From Drosophila miranda (Eukaryota > Arthropoda > Insecta > Diptera > Drosophilidae), in contig NC_046674.1 of NCBI RefSeq assembly GCF_003369915.1, positions 16,926,001 through 16,990,000 on the forward strand: DNA of 64,000 nucleotides, read 5' to 3'. Within the stretch, counting starts at the first letter, position 1. Every line of letters begins with the position of its first letter. This document shows, piece by piece, positions 34,901 through 48,063 of the stretch. The position numbers were made by a program, and so were the translations under genes. The notes below the pieces were generated by a model, which was given only the letters and a program-made list of their open reading frames with translations, had not been told where the DNA came from and did not search any database.

Positions 34901-37900
34901 CCTCTGCCTCTGCCACTGCCACTGCCGCCGTTGTTAATGAAAAGTGGTTGGACAATGAAATTGCACAATCGAATCGTCTGTGGGGTGACCTGTGAAGATA
35001 CCAAACCACACGCCACAGCAGAGCATTGCACAGCTACAAACAAAAAGAAAATGTATCGCCAGGTTGTAGTTAAAATTGCCATGGATAGCGCCATATGACA
35101 GGGTAAATGTTAATGCCAGTACTCAGTATAAATAATGTGTAATTTACCAGCGTCAGATGACAATTAAAATGCCATTCCGGTGAACTACACCACTCTTACG
35201 ACTATGCGGTAGCTCTCAGCCATAAGCATTTCGGATACACATATCCCCAGTTGATCTTAACTGCAATGGGATAATCAATACTCTGTTGAAGCCAAAAATA
35301 CACTGCAAAGGATCTTGGCTATTTTAACTGTGCCACAAAGCGGTACAGTATTTAAAGGATTTTTTTTGTTTGCACTCATACGTTTGACTGAGGTTTTTAT
35401 GTAGCATGTACTTAATATAGTTGAGTGGACAAAAGTATAATATACCTCAAGTTGTATTCGTTATACGTTCTTTATATAGACATTCATATATAGTCTTATA
35501 TAGTCTAAAGGACAAATTTATGGGACACCCATTAAGGTGGACACATACTAGCGATAACCCATGACTAAAAGCAATCTGCTTGCTGCCTAAAAAGTGCTCA
35601 GATGACAAGAGACATTCGCTACCATTAAACCAGGTTATGACTCCAAATTCTTTACCTTATGCCCAACATGGCTCATAAACATCTGCTTGCCGAGCGCAAA
35701 TAAATGTCTTCAACTGAGATATCCTATCGTATCTGTCCGTCTAGACGGCAGACACAGATTTGTATCTATCAATTACGTTTCCAGACCTCCCCTCTAGACC
35801 AGACCAGACCAGACTAGACCGACTATAAACGTCAGAGTGAACAATTTATGAATCATAAAAAAAAAAAAAACTGTAGAGTAAATGGCGAAATGAAAATGAA
35901 AAGTGCATTCTAACTCATTTAAATACAATTAAACTGCTCCAAAATGGAAAACGCTTTTGGAACTACTCAAGCATAGGCCATACATATTTCGTGATCTGAA
36001 CGAGCGACAATCCCTGTCCGTCTGGGGGTCCGTGTCCGGGTTGGGTCCCTCTCGGTTCCATTGAAGCGTGGCCCCCCCATGCAAACACCAAAATAATTTG
36101 CTAATGAGCTTGGCCAAAGTATAGCGTCCAGGACCACTCAACTGTAGAGGATTTCCATGAGATGGTAGATGGCAGAGGGGCTGGCTGAGATTACATGATC
36201 ATGATGTCTGGGAGGGGGAATCTTTGGTTTGCCTGACTTTTGACTTGTATTGTTATATGATTTTCGGCCTTTTCCTGGTTTTTAATATTGGAGAGCAGTC
36301 TCAAGTGTTTCGTATAATCGCAGCAAATACCTGGGCAGCATTTAATGACCAGCTAAAGCACTTCATGTGGATTTTCACCACCCCAGCGAACGCTTGTGTG
36401 TTAATTTGGACCAGCTCTAAATCCATATATCGGCTATAATGTCTGCTATCTGCTGTCTGCGGAGTGGTGTCGGCGGGGCAATAACTTAATGCTTTCCATT
36501 CACGCCAAGCCAGATACGATAATGAGGCAGGGGGCCAGTCAATTGATGTGAGTATACGCGATCGTGTCTATGGTTATGATCATTTCTATGAGAGGCGGCA
36601 TCTCTCTCCCGACTTGGCGACCTTGTGGGTATTTATGGACTCCTATATGTATACATATATCGAGTCAGTGAATACTCGATCCCATCGATTAGGCAATTGG
36701 AGGAGTCGTCAAATGTCAGAGATCAGAGGGTGAAGAAAAGCTTTCTTTGAAGTTTCGATTGTTACGCGCTGATCAGATGACTCGCTCATTGTTTTCCCCA
36801 CCATTCCGATTGCACCATAAATCGCAGACTTTAATGAATGAAATCGGGAAAGCGTTGCAATCATCAAGGGCCCCCCTCTACCACCCTACAATGCTCACTC
36901 GTACCCAAATCTCTGGTCGCGAACAATGAGCACACACGGACAATGACAGACTTATGAATGAGTGTTGAAAAATATTCATAAAATAAGAAAAAGAAGGAGA
37001 AACAAGATTTTCACACTAGTACCAAATCGTCGGAGCTGTAGTCGCAGGCAGCGAGGCATGTAAACCCGTAGCTTTCGTCGTTGGCGGCTGACTTGGCTTG
37101 GCATTAGCCAAGTGGCTCTTGGCCCCCTGCCCCCTTCCGACTGACTCCACTGACACACCCGGATAACTTCATTTACATTTTGGGCGTGAGAAGAATATAT
37201 ATATGTATGTATACGGCAATACAGAAGATCTGCTTCATTGGCTCAGGCTCTGGCTCTGGCACACGGGTTGCCTTAATTAGATTATAACCTGCCGGCAGTT
37301 CCACATGCAGCGGTATCTGGTATCTGGCCCCAGAGATCTCCTCGTGGCTCATTTGAATTGCGTGCTAAAAATTGTTATCGCGCGGTTGCACAACACTACC
37401 GAAGCAAGGCGGAACTGGGTCCATCATCCATAAAGTGCATTTGCCTATTGTCCCAATTGGCCGCTTGGCCATGGCTACTGGCTTGGCCATAAGCAGCAGT
37501 AGCACAATTAACTTGTCTTGTAAATGCTTGCGGTTGCGGCCAAGAACTGTGTGAAATTTTCACACATTACATTTGATTATTAGCAGCCATTTGAATTCCA
37601 CAACTTCGGTTTGATAAGTAGTTCGGTAGTATGTCGCGACATGTTGCATAGCGAGCCAATCGACAATCGACGTTAACAGTTATATTTTTTTCTACTTATA
37701 GTATTGCCAATTTCGCACAAAACACAAAGACAGCGACAAATCGCAGATTACTAATGCCCACAATCCACAATCAAATCATTACCAACATATATTTCTTTAA
37801 TCTCGGCGCTTTTGTAAATGTATGCTAATTCCCGCGCCGGGTCTTTGAGTGCCAAGGCTCTTTACAAGAGAAAACAGACAGAAACAGAAACAGAAACAGA

Positions 37901-39960
37901 AATAATCCCTGGGCCAGGCAAAAGACAAATAAACATATATTTAACGATGTGAAAATGTTCACAACAAAGCATTTTGGCCAAAGACCAGCAATTAGCCACG
38001 CACCCGCACGGTTCTGCGATGGTTGGCCATGGGCAACATAAAATCCACTGGCATCCACTAGCATCCACTGACATTTCAATAGAACCGTCAAATGATTCCA
38101 TTTAACACAATTTATGAGCTGCTTCTGATTCTTAGATTCCGCACACATAAGTATAACGAATGCGTCCAAGTGCTGGTGGCATTAACCAAATTGTGTGTCC
38201 GCTGATAACTGGATTCCGAGTCCCAGCGGCAAGCACACCACCTTGGCATTTAAAACCAAAGCAGTGGGCAAAAAAAGTGGCCAAGCAACAGGAAGATGGC
38301 AAAAAAAAAACACAAAATCAACCATTGCCGTTGAAAATTTCTTAATAGAAGCGCCGAAAAGCAAAAACGTAACTAAAAAGCTGCGGTCGGTCTCAGCATT
38401 GACTTGGAATCACAAATTAAATGTTAATAGTAATACCTAGGCAAAGGCTAAGGCAAAGGGGCAGAGGCAACAATGGATCGGAGCCTCGGCGCTTGAGGCA
38501 AAAACCGGATTTGTGGCAGACACAGACAGAACAATGTGCGCATAAATCTGGCGTCAAAACATGAATGCAATTTACCCGAACTGAATGAGCGATTGCCAGG
38601 GATTAGCTTCAGCTGGATAGAGGGGGCCTGATCTCACTTTAGCCAGTCCGGGATCTGGCAAAACCTGCTGCCGCTGTACCACTAACGTAATCGTAATCGT
38701 AATCAAATCAAAACTTGACATTGTCTGACTCTGAGCCCCACTTAAGAGTGTGGTAGGTAGAAAGGAAGCAGCTGGGATCATTGGGAAGACCAAGACCAAA
38801 GACCTCTCACACGAACACGCATATAAAATGACAGATTGCATAATAACCGAAGCCACTCGCGTACAGGGGGATCTCGTCTCGCGGTTTCAAAATCCACTTC
38901 CACACAATCCTACGGAGACATGCAGTGAAAGTTAATTTGGCAAAAATATGTAGAAAAATTATGAAATGAAATGTATTTTCCTTTCGTTTGCCACTGCATT
39001 GGCATTGTCTTTTGCCGCTGCCACACCGCCAAGTGGCAAGTAGCAAGTAGCAAGTAGCAAGCGGTTGGCGGTTACCGTTAGTGCGGCAAGCGGAAATGGT
39101 AACGAAAACGGCAAACGGCAGTGGGAGCAGACAGTGCAACGCTTGGGCCGCCCAATAGGTTAATAAATACATTTATACTCGTACATCCAATGGAATAAGG
39201 AAGAGGGCGAGCAGCATCACGCCAAGATCGACCACTCTCCGGACAAAGAGATAAGCGGTGGGTTATTCAATGTCAAGCCTCAGCTTAGCTTTTCGCTTAC
39301 ATTAAGAATGATTGGGGGAAACTAACACGGAATAGTTAAGCTACAGTAAACAGAAATGGGTCTCAATTACACTACAGTCCCTATATGCAACAAATCGTTA
39401 GGCGGCAAGGGCTCCCCAGGCAAGGTCTGCAGCCATCGCTTAATCACATTTAGCGTGCGCCATTTCACGTTTGTGGGGATATCTCTCAGCTGAGGCTGAC
39501 AATTACATGTAACCACCTTGAAGGGGGCAGCAAATTGGCGACCGAAAGGCATTTCGCTGCCATTGTTCGGGCCAGGTGGCAGGCAGGCGCACTTGTCCGC
39601 GATGCTGCCAGTTTAGAAAGGCCCAGCGCGAAACGGTCGAGTGGCACAGCGAAAGGTACCCCAAAAGTACTCCACATGCATGCTCCAATCCAATCGTCGA
39701 ATAAATACACACCAGATATGTACAACAAGTTGGTTGATTTAGGTCTAGACATTTATTACACAGGCCGGGCTCGATTATATGACGATAAGAGCTCTTTCTT
39801 GCTGCTGTGCTGTATGTAATTTTCGTGAGCTAAAGTTTAGTTATATTTTAAATATGTTTTTTGTTGCAACCAAATCACTGGATTTTGGTTGTTGTTGTTT
39901 TTGTTGGTACATTCATATTTTGTGTTACTATTGTTATTTTTGTTGGTGCTTGCTTCCAGC
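31957..39960. other. About 8 kb of non-coding DNA upstream of the secreted-protein gene
   Basis: No exon can be supported. The proximal 650 bp probably hold the 5' UTR and promoter of the secreted-protein gene. The rest has many short simple repeats: CAGC near 32725-32765, TGTGGC near 33170-33210, TTTGGG/TTTGGT near 33825-33875, AGC/CAG runs at 34125-34365, AGACC near 35798-35820, and GTAGCAA near 39040-39060. Open frames here follow these repeats. A tissue-specific gene with a signal peptide next to a large non-coding block suggests enhancers. Confidence 0.5.
32623..32630 (-). promoter_or_regulatory. Candidate TATA box for the secreted-protein gene
   Basis: The minus strand reads TATAAATA here. 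About 40 bp downstream come the sequences CGTTGCTGAACGTGC, where GAACGTG fits a downstream promoter element (RGWCGTG). It lies about 670 bp before the start codon at 31956, so it would imply a long 5' UTR or an unseen leader intron. This is inferred from motif and position. Confidence 0.35.
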
Positions 39961-42900
39961 TTACTTGGAATCGGCTGCCGCATTGCTAGACTTGGTGGCA
40001 GCTTTGATGGCCGCCGCCGATGTGCGTTTCACATTGACCAAGACATTGCGCTTGGTTGAAGCCGGGCCTGGTTTGCCGACTTTGGCCGCAGCTGCCTTGG
40101 GCGGTGCTTTCTTGACCGGCTGTTTGACAGCAGGTGTCTTGGATGGTGTGGATGTAGCAGAGCCTGCTGCTGCGCCGGCAGTGGCAGCGGTGGTCTTTTT
40201 CTCTGCAGACTTGACGACTGCTGGAGCATTTTCTTTCGGAGCGGCGGCCTTCTTCTCCTCCTCCTCATCATCGCCATTTGCTTCCTCTTTGGCATCTTTA
40301 AGCTTGTTTTTTTCGCTGCAATTAGACAAGTTTTATATAATCTAGCAATTTAATTTAAAGACAACGGGAAAACATACCTTTCAATGTCAATGTTGAGGAC
40401 AGATTCGTCCTCATCTTCCTCCTCCTCGTGGCTCATCGGATCCACTTCGGCGAGCAGGTCACCCAAGTCCTTATCGACCTCTTCCCATAGATTCTCATCT
40501 TGGGGTTCATCGCCAATTTCAGCATCTCCATAGTCTTCGTCATCCTCCTCATCGATTTTGGCGTCAGCATCCATTTCTTCATCGACATCTGCCTCGTCAT
40601 CGCCAGCCTTTTTGTCATCCTCGTTCTCATCATCCTTACGGTTCTTCTTTTCGGTTTCCTCCTTTTGACGCAAGAACGCCTTGACGTGGGAATGCTGCAG
40701 ACAATGCTTTTTGGTGTAATCCTCCAAAGAAACATCGTCCGTCTTATTGGAGTAATGATTGCAGAGGCCGCAATAGAAAGCCTCAATGGCCTTGATGGAG
40801 TCCGAGCCAATCATGCCACGCTTGCGCGTCTCCTCGTCAGTACTCTTCTGAGCGGTTTCAGCCTCCATTACCATAGCATCCACATCGGCATCCATCACGT
40901 CGACATCGGTCTCACCAACAGAGTCCACCGTAAGGAATTTATTTAAATCTATCTCACGCTCATCGACACTATCGTCCGAGCCGGACTCATCGTTTCTGGC
41001 CTTGTTCTGCAAACAAAATTAGAAGATTGATCAGTATTTATGCTTGAAAGGGTTTTGGGACTATAAACTTACGCGGATATGCTCCAGGGAGCAACGATGA
41101 TTCTCATAGAGCATGGCGTTCTTGAATGCCAAGTGGCAGGAGCCGCAGTAGGGCATGAGGAACTTCTTGATGGTCTTGTGGTGCTCGGAGGCCTGATGCA
41201 GATTCTTTTGCTGGCGGTAGGCCAGGCGACAGAGGCGGCAATAGCGCGACTCATGCTCCTCCTTGCTGTTCTCCTCGATCTCGCGCTGAGTGGTGCGCTG
41301 ACGGGCGCGCATACGCTGTAGATCGGCGCGCTGGTTGAGGGCCACCTGGCGCATCGCGTTCTTGTGAGTGCGCGAGTTCAAGTGGTAGTTGTACTCCTGT
41401 GGTTGAATATATAGGGAATACGTCAAGAAATGCTGGCAGCTGATCCACATTAGAATTTTTGGTGGAGACACCCACCTTGAAGGTCACACACTTGCAATTG
41501 CAGTGAACGCAAGTGAGCTTAATGAAACTGCGCTTGCGGTTGTTGTGGTCATCGTCGCGATGGCGCGAGCTGCGATGGTCCTTGCTGTTCTCATCGTCAC
41601 TGTCGTCCTTGTCTTTGCGTGAGCGCTCCTTCTTGCTGGGCGTCTTCTTTGACTTGGAGTCCTTGGTGTCCTTGGTGGCGTCGCCATCTTTATCCTTTTT
41701 CTTACCTGTCTTATCGGCTGTGCTGGATTTGGCCTTGTCTTCAGACTTGTCACCATCGGCACTCTCATCTTCAGCCTTTACCTTGTCGTCGTCATCTGAG
41801 GCTTTGGCATTCTTGCTATCAGACTCATTCAAGGACTTCTCCTGATCATCATCGTCGCCGCCTTCGGCGTCACTCTTGTCCTCGTTTGCCGACTTGCTGT
41901 TGCGCTTTTTGCCAGGTGACTTCTTATTCTTTTCGCCCTTCTTCTCACCATCGACGGCATCCTTCTCATCATCATCATCGTCTTCGTCGACGTCTTCGTC
42001 ATCGTCATTGTCTTTGCCTTTCTTCTTCTTGCTATTCTCAGCATCATCGTCGTCCTTGTCCTCATTGTCACTGGAATTATCGCTGCTATTCCCTCCCAGG
42101 CGTTGGCGGCGCAACGAGCTACATTGATTTGGGTGGAATGAATTCGAATTTGAAGTCATGTGCAGGTGGGAGGGAGGCGCAAATGCAAATTTTTGTGTTT
42201 AGTACAGAATAAGCTGGGAATAAGCTAACAAATTACTATTCTTGTCATAGTGTCTGGTGTTGGTTGGTTGGTTGAATTGGTTGGTTGGTTGGTTGGTTGG
42301 TTGGTTGGTTGGTCATTATTTTTGCATAGTACATTTCAATTTCAATTTCTACTAATCACACACAAACAATAATAATGTATACTTGTCTACGAAGAATGCG
42401 GGTGGCCCTCTTATCTCAATTGATCTCAATCTCAATCCAGCCAATAGCATCGCGTTATATTCAAATAGTTCTTTGGCTTTGGCATATTATTATCTTGGTC
42501 AATGGTCAATGATGCAAATTGGTACACACACAATTGATAAATTGAAGCTCCGTTTCCGGATAAACTTTATCGTATATAACTCGGTTTTTGTTTTCTATTT
42601 GTCTTTTGTCTATTTACCTTTTCAGCTGTTGAATCTTAAGCAGGCGAGCCCGATCTTTCTGCTGTGCATAGAGCAACTGGCGGCGCATGGTGCGCAGATC
42701 ATTGGACTCGTTGACGTTGCGGGTACGCACAACGCGCATGGCTCCAACCCGCATATTTCCACGTGTCATGCCGCCTCCACGCATGGACATTGAGCCGCGT
42801 GGGCGCGATATATAATTGGTGCCGGCCACACTACGCATCATACGCTTTGGCGGTCCCATTGACGACTCGCGCTGATTCCGGCTACCAGAGTTCGAGTCAT

Positions 42901-44394
42901 CGCGCGGGCGATACGAGCTCGAGCTAGCGCTTCCGCCGGTGTTGCTGCGCTGATGGTAGTTGGACGATGAGGAGCCAACGTTCTGCGATGATGACGATGG
43001 GCGATCGCTGCGATCGTTTGACGAGGACGTGCGACGATAATCCTATTGACGATTGACGAGTAGGAAGGAGTGTAGGAGCATATTTTGTTTGTTTTGTTTT
43101 TTTTTTTTTTGATGTGATATCGAATATAGGTAGATATTTATATAAACATTTATATACTTGTTGGATGATAAAGAACTGCTATTGTTATAGAAACTGTATT
43201 ACTCTCTGATCTTATCTGATTTGTGGGTGGTTATCGCAACGATTATGCTGTTATATATCCTGCAGCGTGTAGGTGTGTGGTAGCATGATGAAGAAACCTT
43301 ACACTCTTAGCTATTTTTTAGATTTGGATCGATACACAGACGCATATGCGTATATAGATAGATTATCTGTTGGCGGATTGATTATATTATTGATTATTTG
43401 GTATGGGGAGAGAATTAACTGCACTGCTGATGGTACGGTACAAGGCACAAGATAAAAGATTACAGATCAAAATCGCTTCAATCACATTTCTATACAGAAG
43501 TTTTTGCTTTCAGATCGACAGTTTAGTGAGTGACTGAGTGGTAGGCAATATTTATCTGCAGCCTTTTGGCTGCACTCTCAAATCGATCGGTCGCTGGCCA
43601 AATATTTGCCTATTTGCCATGCGTTGCCTCGACGCTGCTGACTCTATGGACAACACAGATATATTGTAATATATATTTGATATATATATATATATATAGT
43701 AAATAGAGCACTCGCTCTCGCGCTCCCAAAGTGCTTTTTCTGGCTACTTTGAGTTCCGTGCTGCTCGCTGTTTGGGATATGTTTTGCTTTAACGCTCGCT
43801 CAATAGAATCCCGCGTTTAAACTCCACAAACAGTGCTATAAATATTGGAAGAGTCATTAACATTACAGAGAACATGGCGGCGTACAACTTAATGCATAAT
43901 GATAACCTCAGAAATTACGTGCGCTTAGCGTTTTGGAAATGTCAATATTTAACTTACGTCTATGCGCGGACGCTTGCTGCGATCATCGGTGCGATCGCGT
44001 GATGAATCCTAGACACAATAAAAATAGAATGCAGAAAATAAATAGAATTTTCATATGGAAATATGCTCGATAGCACTTCTGTTTCGTAACATACATTGTA
44101 GTTGCGCTTGTGGCTGGAGCTGGACTCGTAGCGCCCGCTGCTGCTCGAATTATGGTGGGTGAACTTGTCGCGACTGCGGTTTTCATAGTTGCTATTGTTG
44201 CCGCCACCGCCTCCTCCTCCTCCACCGCTGTAGCGGTTGTTGTTGTTGTTGTAGTTGTTCTCGTAGCGTCCCCCGTTGGGGCGGTAGTTTCCCTGGGTAC
44301 GTGTGTTCACGTAATTGCTCGAGTTGCGATTATTGTAATAGCCACCGCGTGTGTTACCACTTCCACGTGGAATGAATCCGCCGCGTCCACGCAT
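39961..44394 (-). CDS. Matrin/U1-type multi zinc-finger nuclear protein
   Basis: Exons: 44394-44095, 44008-43958, 43042-42618, 42118-41476, 41396-41073, 41006-40378, 40315-39961; 908 aa in phase. The N-terminus is an RGG/Asn/Gly-rich region (MRGRGGFIPRGSGNTRGGYY) typical of RNA-binding proteins. An acidic and Lys/Ser-rich middle follows. Next come C2H2 fingers of the matrin/U1C type, with C-x2-C-x12-H-x5-H spacing: CVHCNCKCVTF...HLNSRTH, CRLCRLAYRQQ...H, CGSCHLAFKN...HRCSLEH. A fourth (CGLCNHYSN...HSH) lies after a Glu/Asp stretch. The C-terminus is Ala/Lys/Pro-rich. It probably corresponds to D. melanogaster CG8108 by memory and gene order. A nuclear RNA- or chromatin-associated role is inferred. 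Introns of 499 and 915 bp interrupt it; the first contains a TTGG repeat. Confidence 0.88.
42258..42313. repeat. (TTGG)n tetranucleotide repeat
   Basis: About 13 TTGG units with one interruption (GAATT near 42274) lie in the intron between coding exons 3 and 4 of the zinc-finger gene, some 140 bp past the acceptor on the genomic map. Confidence 0.9.
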
Positions 44395-44748
44395 TTTTCT
44401 CTGCAAATATAAACCAACAAAAATTGAAGTCACTTTTTCCGGTTACGAACGTATGTATGTATGCACACATGCGTATGTAGAATTTGCCCAGCGCAGCACC
44501 CCATTCAGCAGTGCGCCGGCGGCGTCGCTTATGTGTGTGAACAAAAATCGATATTGCCGGTGCACTTTTTCTTGCGAAAATATTCAATTGATTTTGCGGG
44601 TCCTTACCTTTTCTTTGATATTTTTCACAAGAGAAAATTGACTATTTATTAGCTTACAACTTTTTCCCCACTGAAATTACACGTTTCCTTTGATTTATCT
44701 CAAAATTTTCTCAGACTAACAGACTGACTGACTGGAAAATGGCGAAAA

Positions 44749-44760
44749 TAGTGTGACCCA
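44749..44760 (-). promoter_or_regulatory. Core promoter Motif 1 (M1BP site) of the zinc-finger gene
   Basis: The minus strand reads TGGGTCACACTA, a match to Drosophila Motif 1 (YGGTCACACTR), bound by M1BP in housekeeping promoters. It lies about 350 bp before the start codon at 44394. The acceptor near 44401 indicates a 5' UTR intron, so the transcription start is probably near 44700-44750. Confidence 0.65.
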
Positions 44761-45135
44761 GTAGATGGATGAAAAAACGAACATAACCCACTTAGCCCCC
44801 TCTGTTTAAACTGGTGAACAACTTGAGCTGACGGGCGGGATATGGCACTGCATGTAATTTCTTCTTGCAGATCCATCCTATCCTTTCTCTTTACTAACCA
44901 AAAAACACGATACCGTTCACCTGAACTGCGGAAAAATTCTTCAAAATTTATAATTTTCGTGGAGTGTATTTTGATACCCACTGGTCGACAATGGGTTAAT
45001 GTAACCTTTGCACTGACGGAAATCTGTCTGTTACTAGCTAGCTAGGACCCTGAGCCCTGAACACATGACTTTATCCGATTGAATCAATTTCCCTACAAGA
45101 CTGGCCAATTTTAACGAATTTTACTGGTTTGCTTA
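44760..45135 (-). mobile_element. Decayed dispersed repeat, copy upstream of the zinc-finger gene
   Basis: 44760-45000 matches, on the opposite strand, the repeat at 22640-22900. 45017-45135 is a diverged match to the repeats at 47352-47510 and 57830-57985 (shared TTACTAGCTAG, GATTGAATCAATTT-like and GACTGG blocks). It therefore links the two repeat segments into one larger, old, broken element. Family unknown. Confidence 0.6.
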
Positions 45136-46228
45136 TAAAACAGTTTTAAACAAAAAAGGGCAAGAAAAAATTGATTTTTTTACATGGTAACTACACGATA
45201 ACTACATATTTGACGCAAAGGAATTACATATTTATGGAGTATGAACATTTTGATACCCTATTTCTTTTAAATTAATGTTTAAGGCTTTTTCCAATCTTAT
45301 TTGAAACCTAAATAATAATGCATTTTTCTCAGATAGACATATTTAAGTTTCATTCATGCATTTAACTAGATTTCTTTATATATCTCGATCCCGATACATA
45401 CTCTCGCTATCAGTAAGAAATACATTGGAAAATTTCTCTGAGATAGCTTTGAAAATTTAGAATTCATTGTTGGTTTTGCGGGTAGGGGGCTTGCATTTAG
45501 CTAATGCCCTTTTCAACAAATAACCTATTCTATTAAAATTTAAAAATATTTTATCTCTTTTCATTTTCCGCTACATCTGTCTCTATCTCTCTCACGCTTC
45601 TCACACCAACTTTAGCTGTGTTACTCTCTCGCTTCCCTCTACCATGGGAGGCGGTGCGCACTGCACGATTAAGAGCGAGAAAGAGAAAAAGAAAGATTGA
45701 AAACTAATATATCCCTAAACTCTTCGAGTACCGGGGAACAAAAATGAATTTAGTGGACATTTTTGTTGATCTTTTTCGTTTAAACCTTATTTTATAAATT
45801 TTGCAGAAAATGTATTAACTAATAGAATAATAGTATACAATTATTCTAAACCGCATATAAAAATCAATGAACACCATTTCAGATCATAAACAAAGAGGTT
45901 TTTTAATGGTGGGTTAAGGTGAACTTATTCAGGTCGACATTCCTTTTTATTCATTTAAAATAAATAGTCCGCAATAATTTTTCTAAGATTATTTGTAGAA
46001 TTTAATACGATCAAACGTCCAGTTCACACACATGCATTTAGTTTACTCAAAGTAAAAGTAATAAAAGTTATAGTAAATTGCAGTATGGCTAAATTAAGTT
46101 ATACAAATGTACACACACAGAGATACCATGCCAGGATAGTTCGTCTTGCAGTATGATAGCATCAAATTACTCTTTGGAATGCGCTGCAGCAAAAATTGGC
46201 AAGTTGACTTCAACGTAGCATTCTGTGC
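45136..46228. other. Non-coding spacer between the zinc-finger gene and TVP23
   Basis: AT-rich DNA with a CT/GA-rich patch at 45575-45700, including GAGAG-type sites. The right end, near 46000-46228, should be TVP23 3' UTR. No coding sequence is seen. Confidence 0.5.
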
Positions 46229-47144
46229 TTAAACTATGCCCGTTGGACGCACATTTGTGGGAGGCTGGGCGGTACTGGGCTTGGTCATTATGTCCATGGC
46301 ATTCTTGAAGAGCTGCGTCTTGACAAAGTCTGTGGCGGCGCTGTTCAGATCCTTCCCAGCACCGTAGTTGCACTTGATGTAGCCATACAGGTTTGCAGCA
46401 TTTAGGGCTATGGCAATCATGACCAGTAACAACCATTTGAATTTCAGTCCAAACAGGGCCATCAAAAAGAACAGGCCCCAGAAAACCGGGCAGAGTATCA
46501 ATCCTAGCCAGAAAATGCGCTGCTCGTGCTTGTTGATGCGGCTCTGGTAAGATTCAGACTGCGTTTCATTAGCAAGTGGTCCGAATTTCACGGCTGCGTG
46601 ACTCACATTTTTTGACTCGAACACCCAGTGGGACACTCCATCGTCATCAACGTAATTCCACCAGCGCAGCCCAACGAGAAGTCTTCCGGAGATATTCTTC
46701 ACCGTCCAGAAGTCGGCGGAGAGAAACAGCACAACAAAGACGAAGCTAGTAATGAAGGAGTCACTGAACCATCCACAGAACATGTAGATCACGATGGCTG
46801 CACCCCGGAAGAACAGGTGAAAGAAGGTGACGTATGGGTGCCTAGGGGCCCAGACAGTTTAGGACATTTCAGATATACAGTGTTGCGGCAGTTATGCTTA
46901 CGTGTATTTTTCCCCCGCGCGACTGGGATCGCGCATTTCATCCTCTTCGCCGAAGGGTATCGTGTCATCATCGAGAAGTGGCACCTGCGAACACGTTAAT
47001 AAATTAGTTCTACTCTTTAAAAAGACACTTTTAAGTGTTATAGGCAGAATCTCAGTTTGTCTGACGTTGTCGTTGGCAGACCTGAAAGCTTCGTGTTAGG
47101 GGTTAGTGCGGCATACATACATTTCTTACCGTAGCGGATGCCAT
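46229..47144 (-). CDS. CG5021: Golgi membrane protein TVP23/FAM18 homolog
   Basis: TVP23 proteins are multi-pass membrane proteins of the late Golgi that take part in vesicle traffic. Exons: 47144-47130, 46984-46902, 46841-46229; 236 aa in phase. The first exon has only five codons (MASAT). An acidic cytosolic head ([20 protein letters not shown]) leads into [20 protein letters not shown], the conserved first membrane segment. [20 protein letters not shown], the core [17 protein letters not shown] and SHWVFES follow, then two more hydrophobic segments. The [11 protein letters not shown] block is the family signature. The promoter region carries a copy of the dispersed repeat with Motif 6/DRE-like sites. 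The CG number is from memory. Confidence 0.92.
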
Positions 47145-47282
47145 GATTATGTTAAGGATTGACTAAATTGAATTCAATTGTATCAAAGCGTGGTAAGTTA
47201 ATAAGTTATACGAGTTTTAATGCATTTTCTTTGCTTTTTGTTGTTGCTTTTGTGCCTGCGTATCAGATTATCAGATCGGATT

Positions 47283-47500
47283 TATCGATAAAATATACCT
47301 CAGAAATATACCGAAATATACCGTCTCATTTTAAAAATATATCGTAAATATACTGACGAATTCAAGTTCTATTGTACATATTCCTCTTTTTTGATATTCC
47401 GTCGAATATTACTAGCTAGATAGATCTCTCAGACCTGCCCACATAATTTTATCCAATTGTTGAATCAATTTTTTACTTGACTGGCTTAATTTAAATACTT
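47283..47500 (-). mobile_element. Dispersed repeat copy carrying promoter-like block, upstream of TVP23
   Basis: 81 bp (47352-47432) are identical to 57830-57910, with recognisable but diverged flanks on both sides. Toward the gene it carries three GGTATATTT-type sites (47291-47322, minus strand) and a perfect TATCGATA (47283-47290). The element ends about 140 bp before the TVP23 start codon. It is a fragment of unknown family. Confidence 0.75.
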
Positions 47501-48063
47501 GATTATAAAAAAAAAAAGTTTAAGCAAAAACAGTCAGTTTTAAAAATTGTTGGACTTTTTTATATAAGCCCCATGGAAGCGCCAGTGTAAAAAACCTCCG
47601 TTAATCCATTTTTCGATGGTACTATTTTTTCTCGACATTTTTAAAAAAATATAGTTTTTGATGATCACGAATTAGTATTCTGTATTATTAGATCTGCTAG
47701 TATATGGTGATTAGTAGTGTGAGGTTACGTATAAAGGCGTATTTCCCGCGCAATCCCCCACACCAATCAATTACCCATGGGCAGGTTTGTGAACTTTGTC
47801 CTGATTATTCTTTAAAGAGACTCGTTTTACAAAATAATCAATGAGAGTCGACTATTCGAAAAGCGCATAGCAAATGTGTATGACTCGGCTTGTTGTACTC
47901 TGTGGGTGCGTTGCAAAACAAGAATAAGTGGAACGAACAGTGAATAAAACCGCAATGGGAGCAAAGCATCGTCAGAATAGGCCGACAAAAGTCAGCCACA
48001 GCTCGAAAAATCAATCAGTATCTTGTCGATCGTCTTGGTAGCTTGTTAAATCCTGTTTAAGCC
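47501..48063. other. Spacer between TVP23 and the polyamine oxidase gene
   Basis: The AT-rich left part has no visible feature. The right part, about 47850-48063, is likely promoter and 5' UTR of the oxidase gene. No exon or uORF of note is seen. Confidence 0.45.

Noticed and set aside
41513-42212. Plus-strand frames opposite the zinc-finger gene
   Set aside because: They are antisense shadows of Asp/Glu/Ser/Lys-rich codons of the true minus-strand exon.
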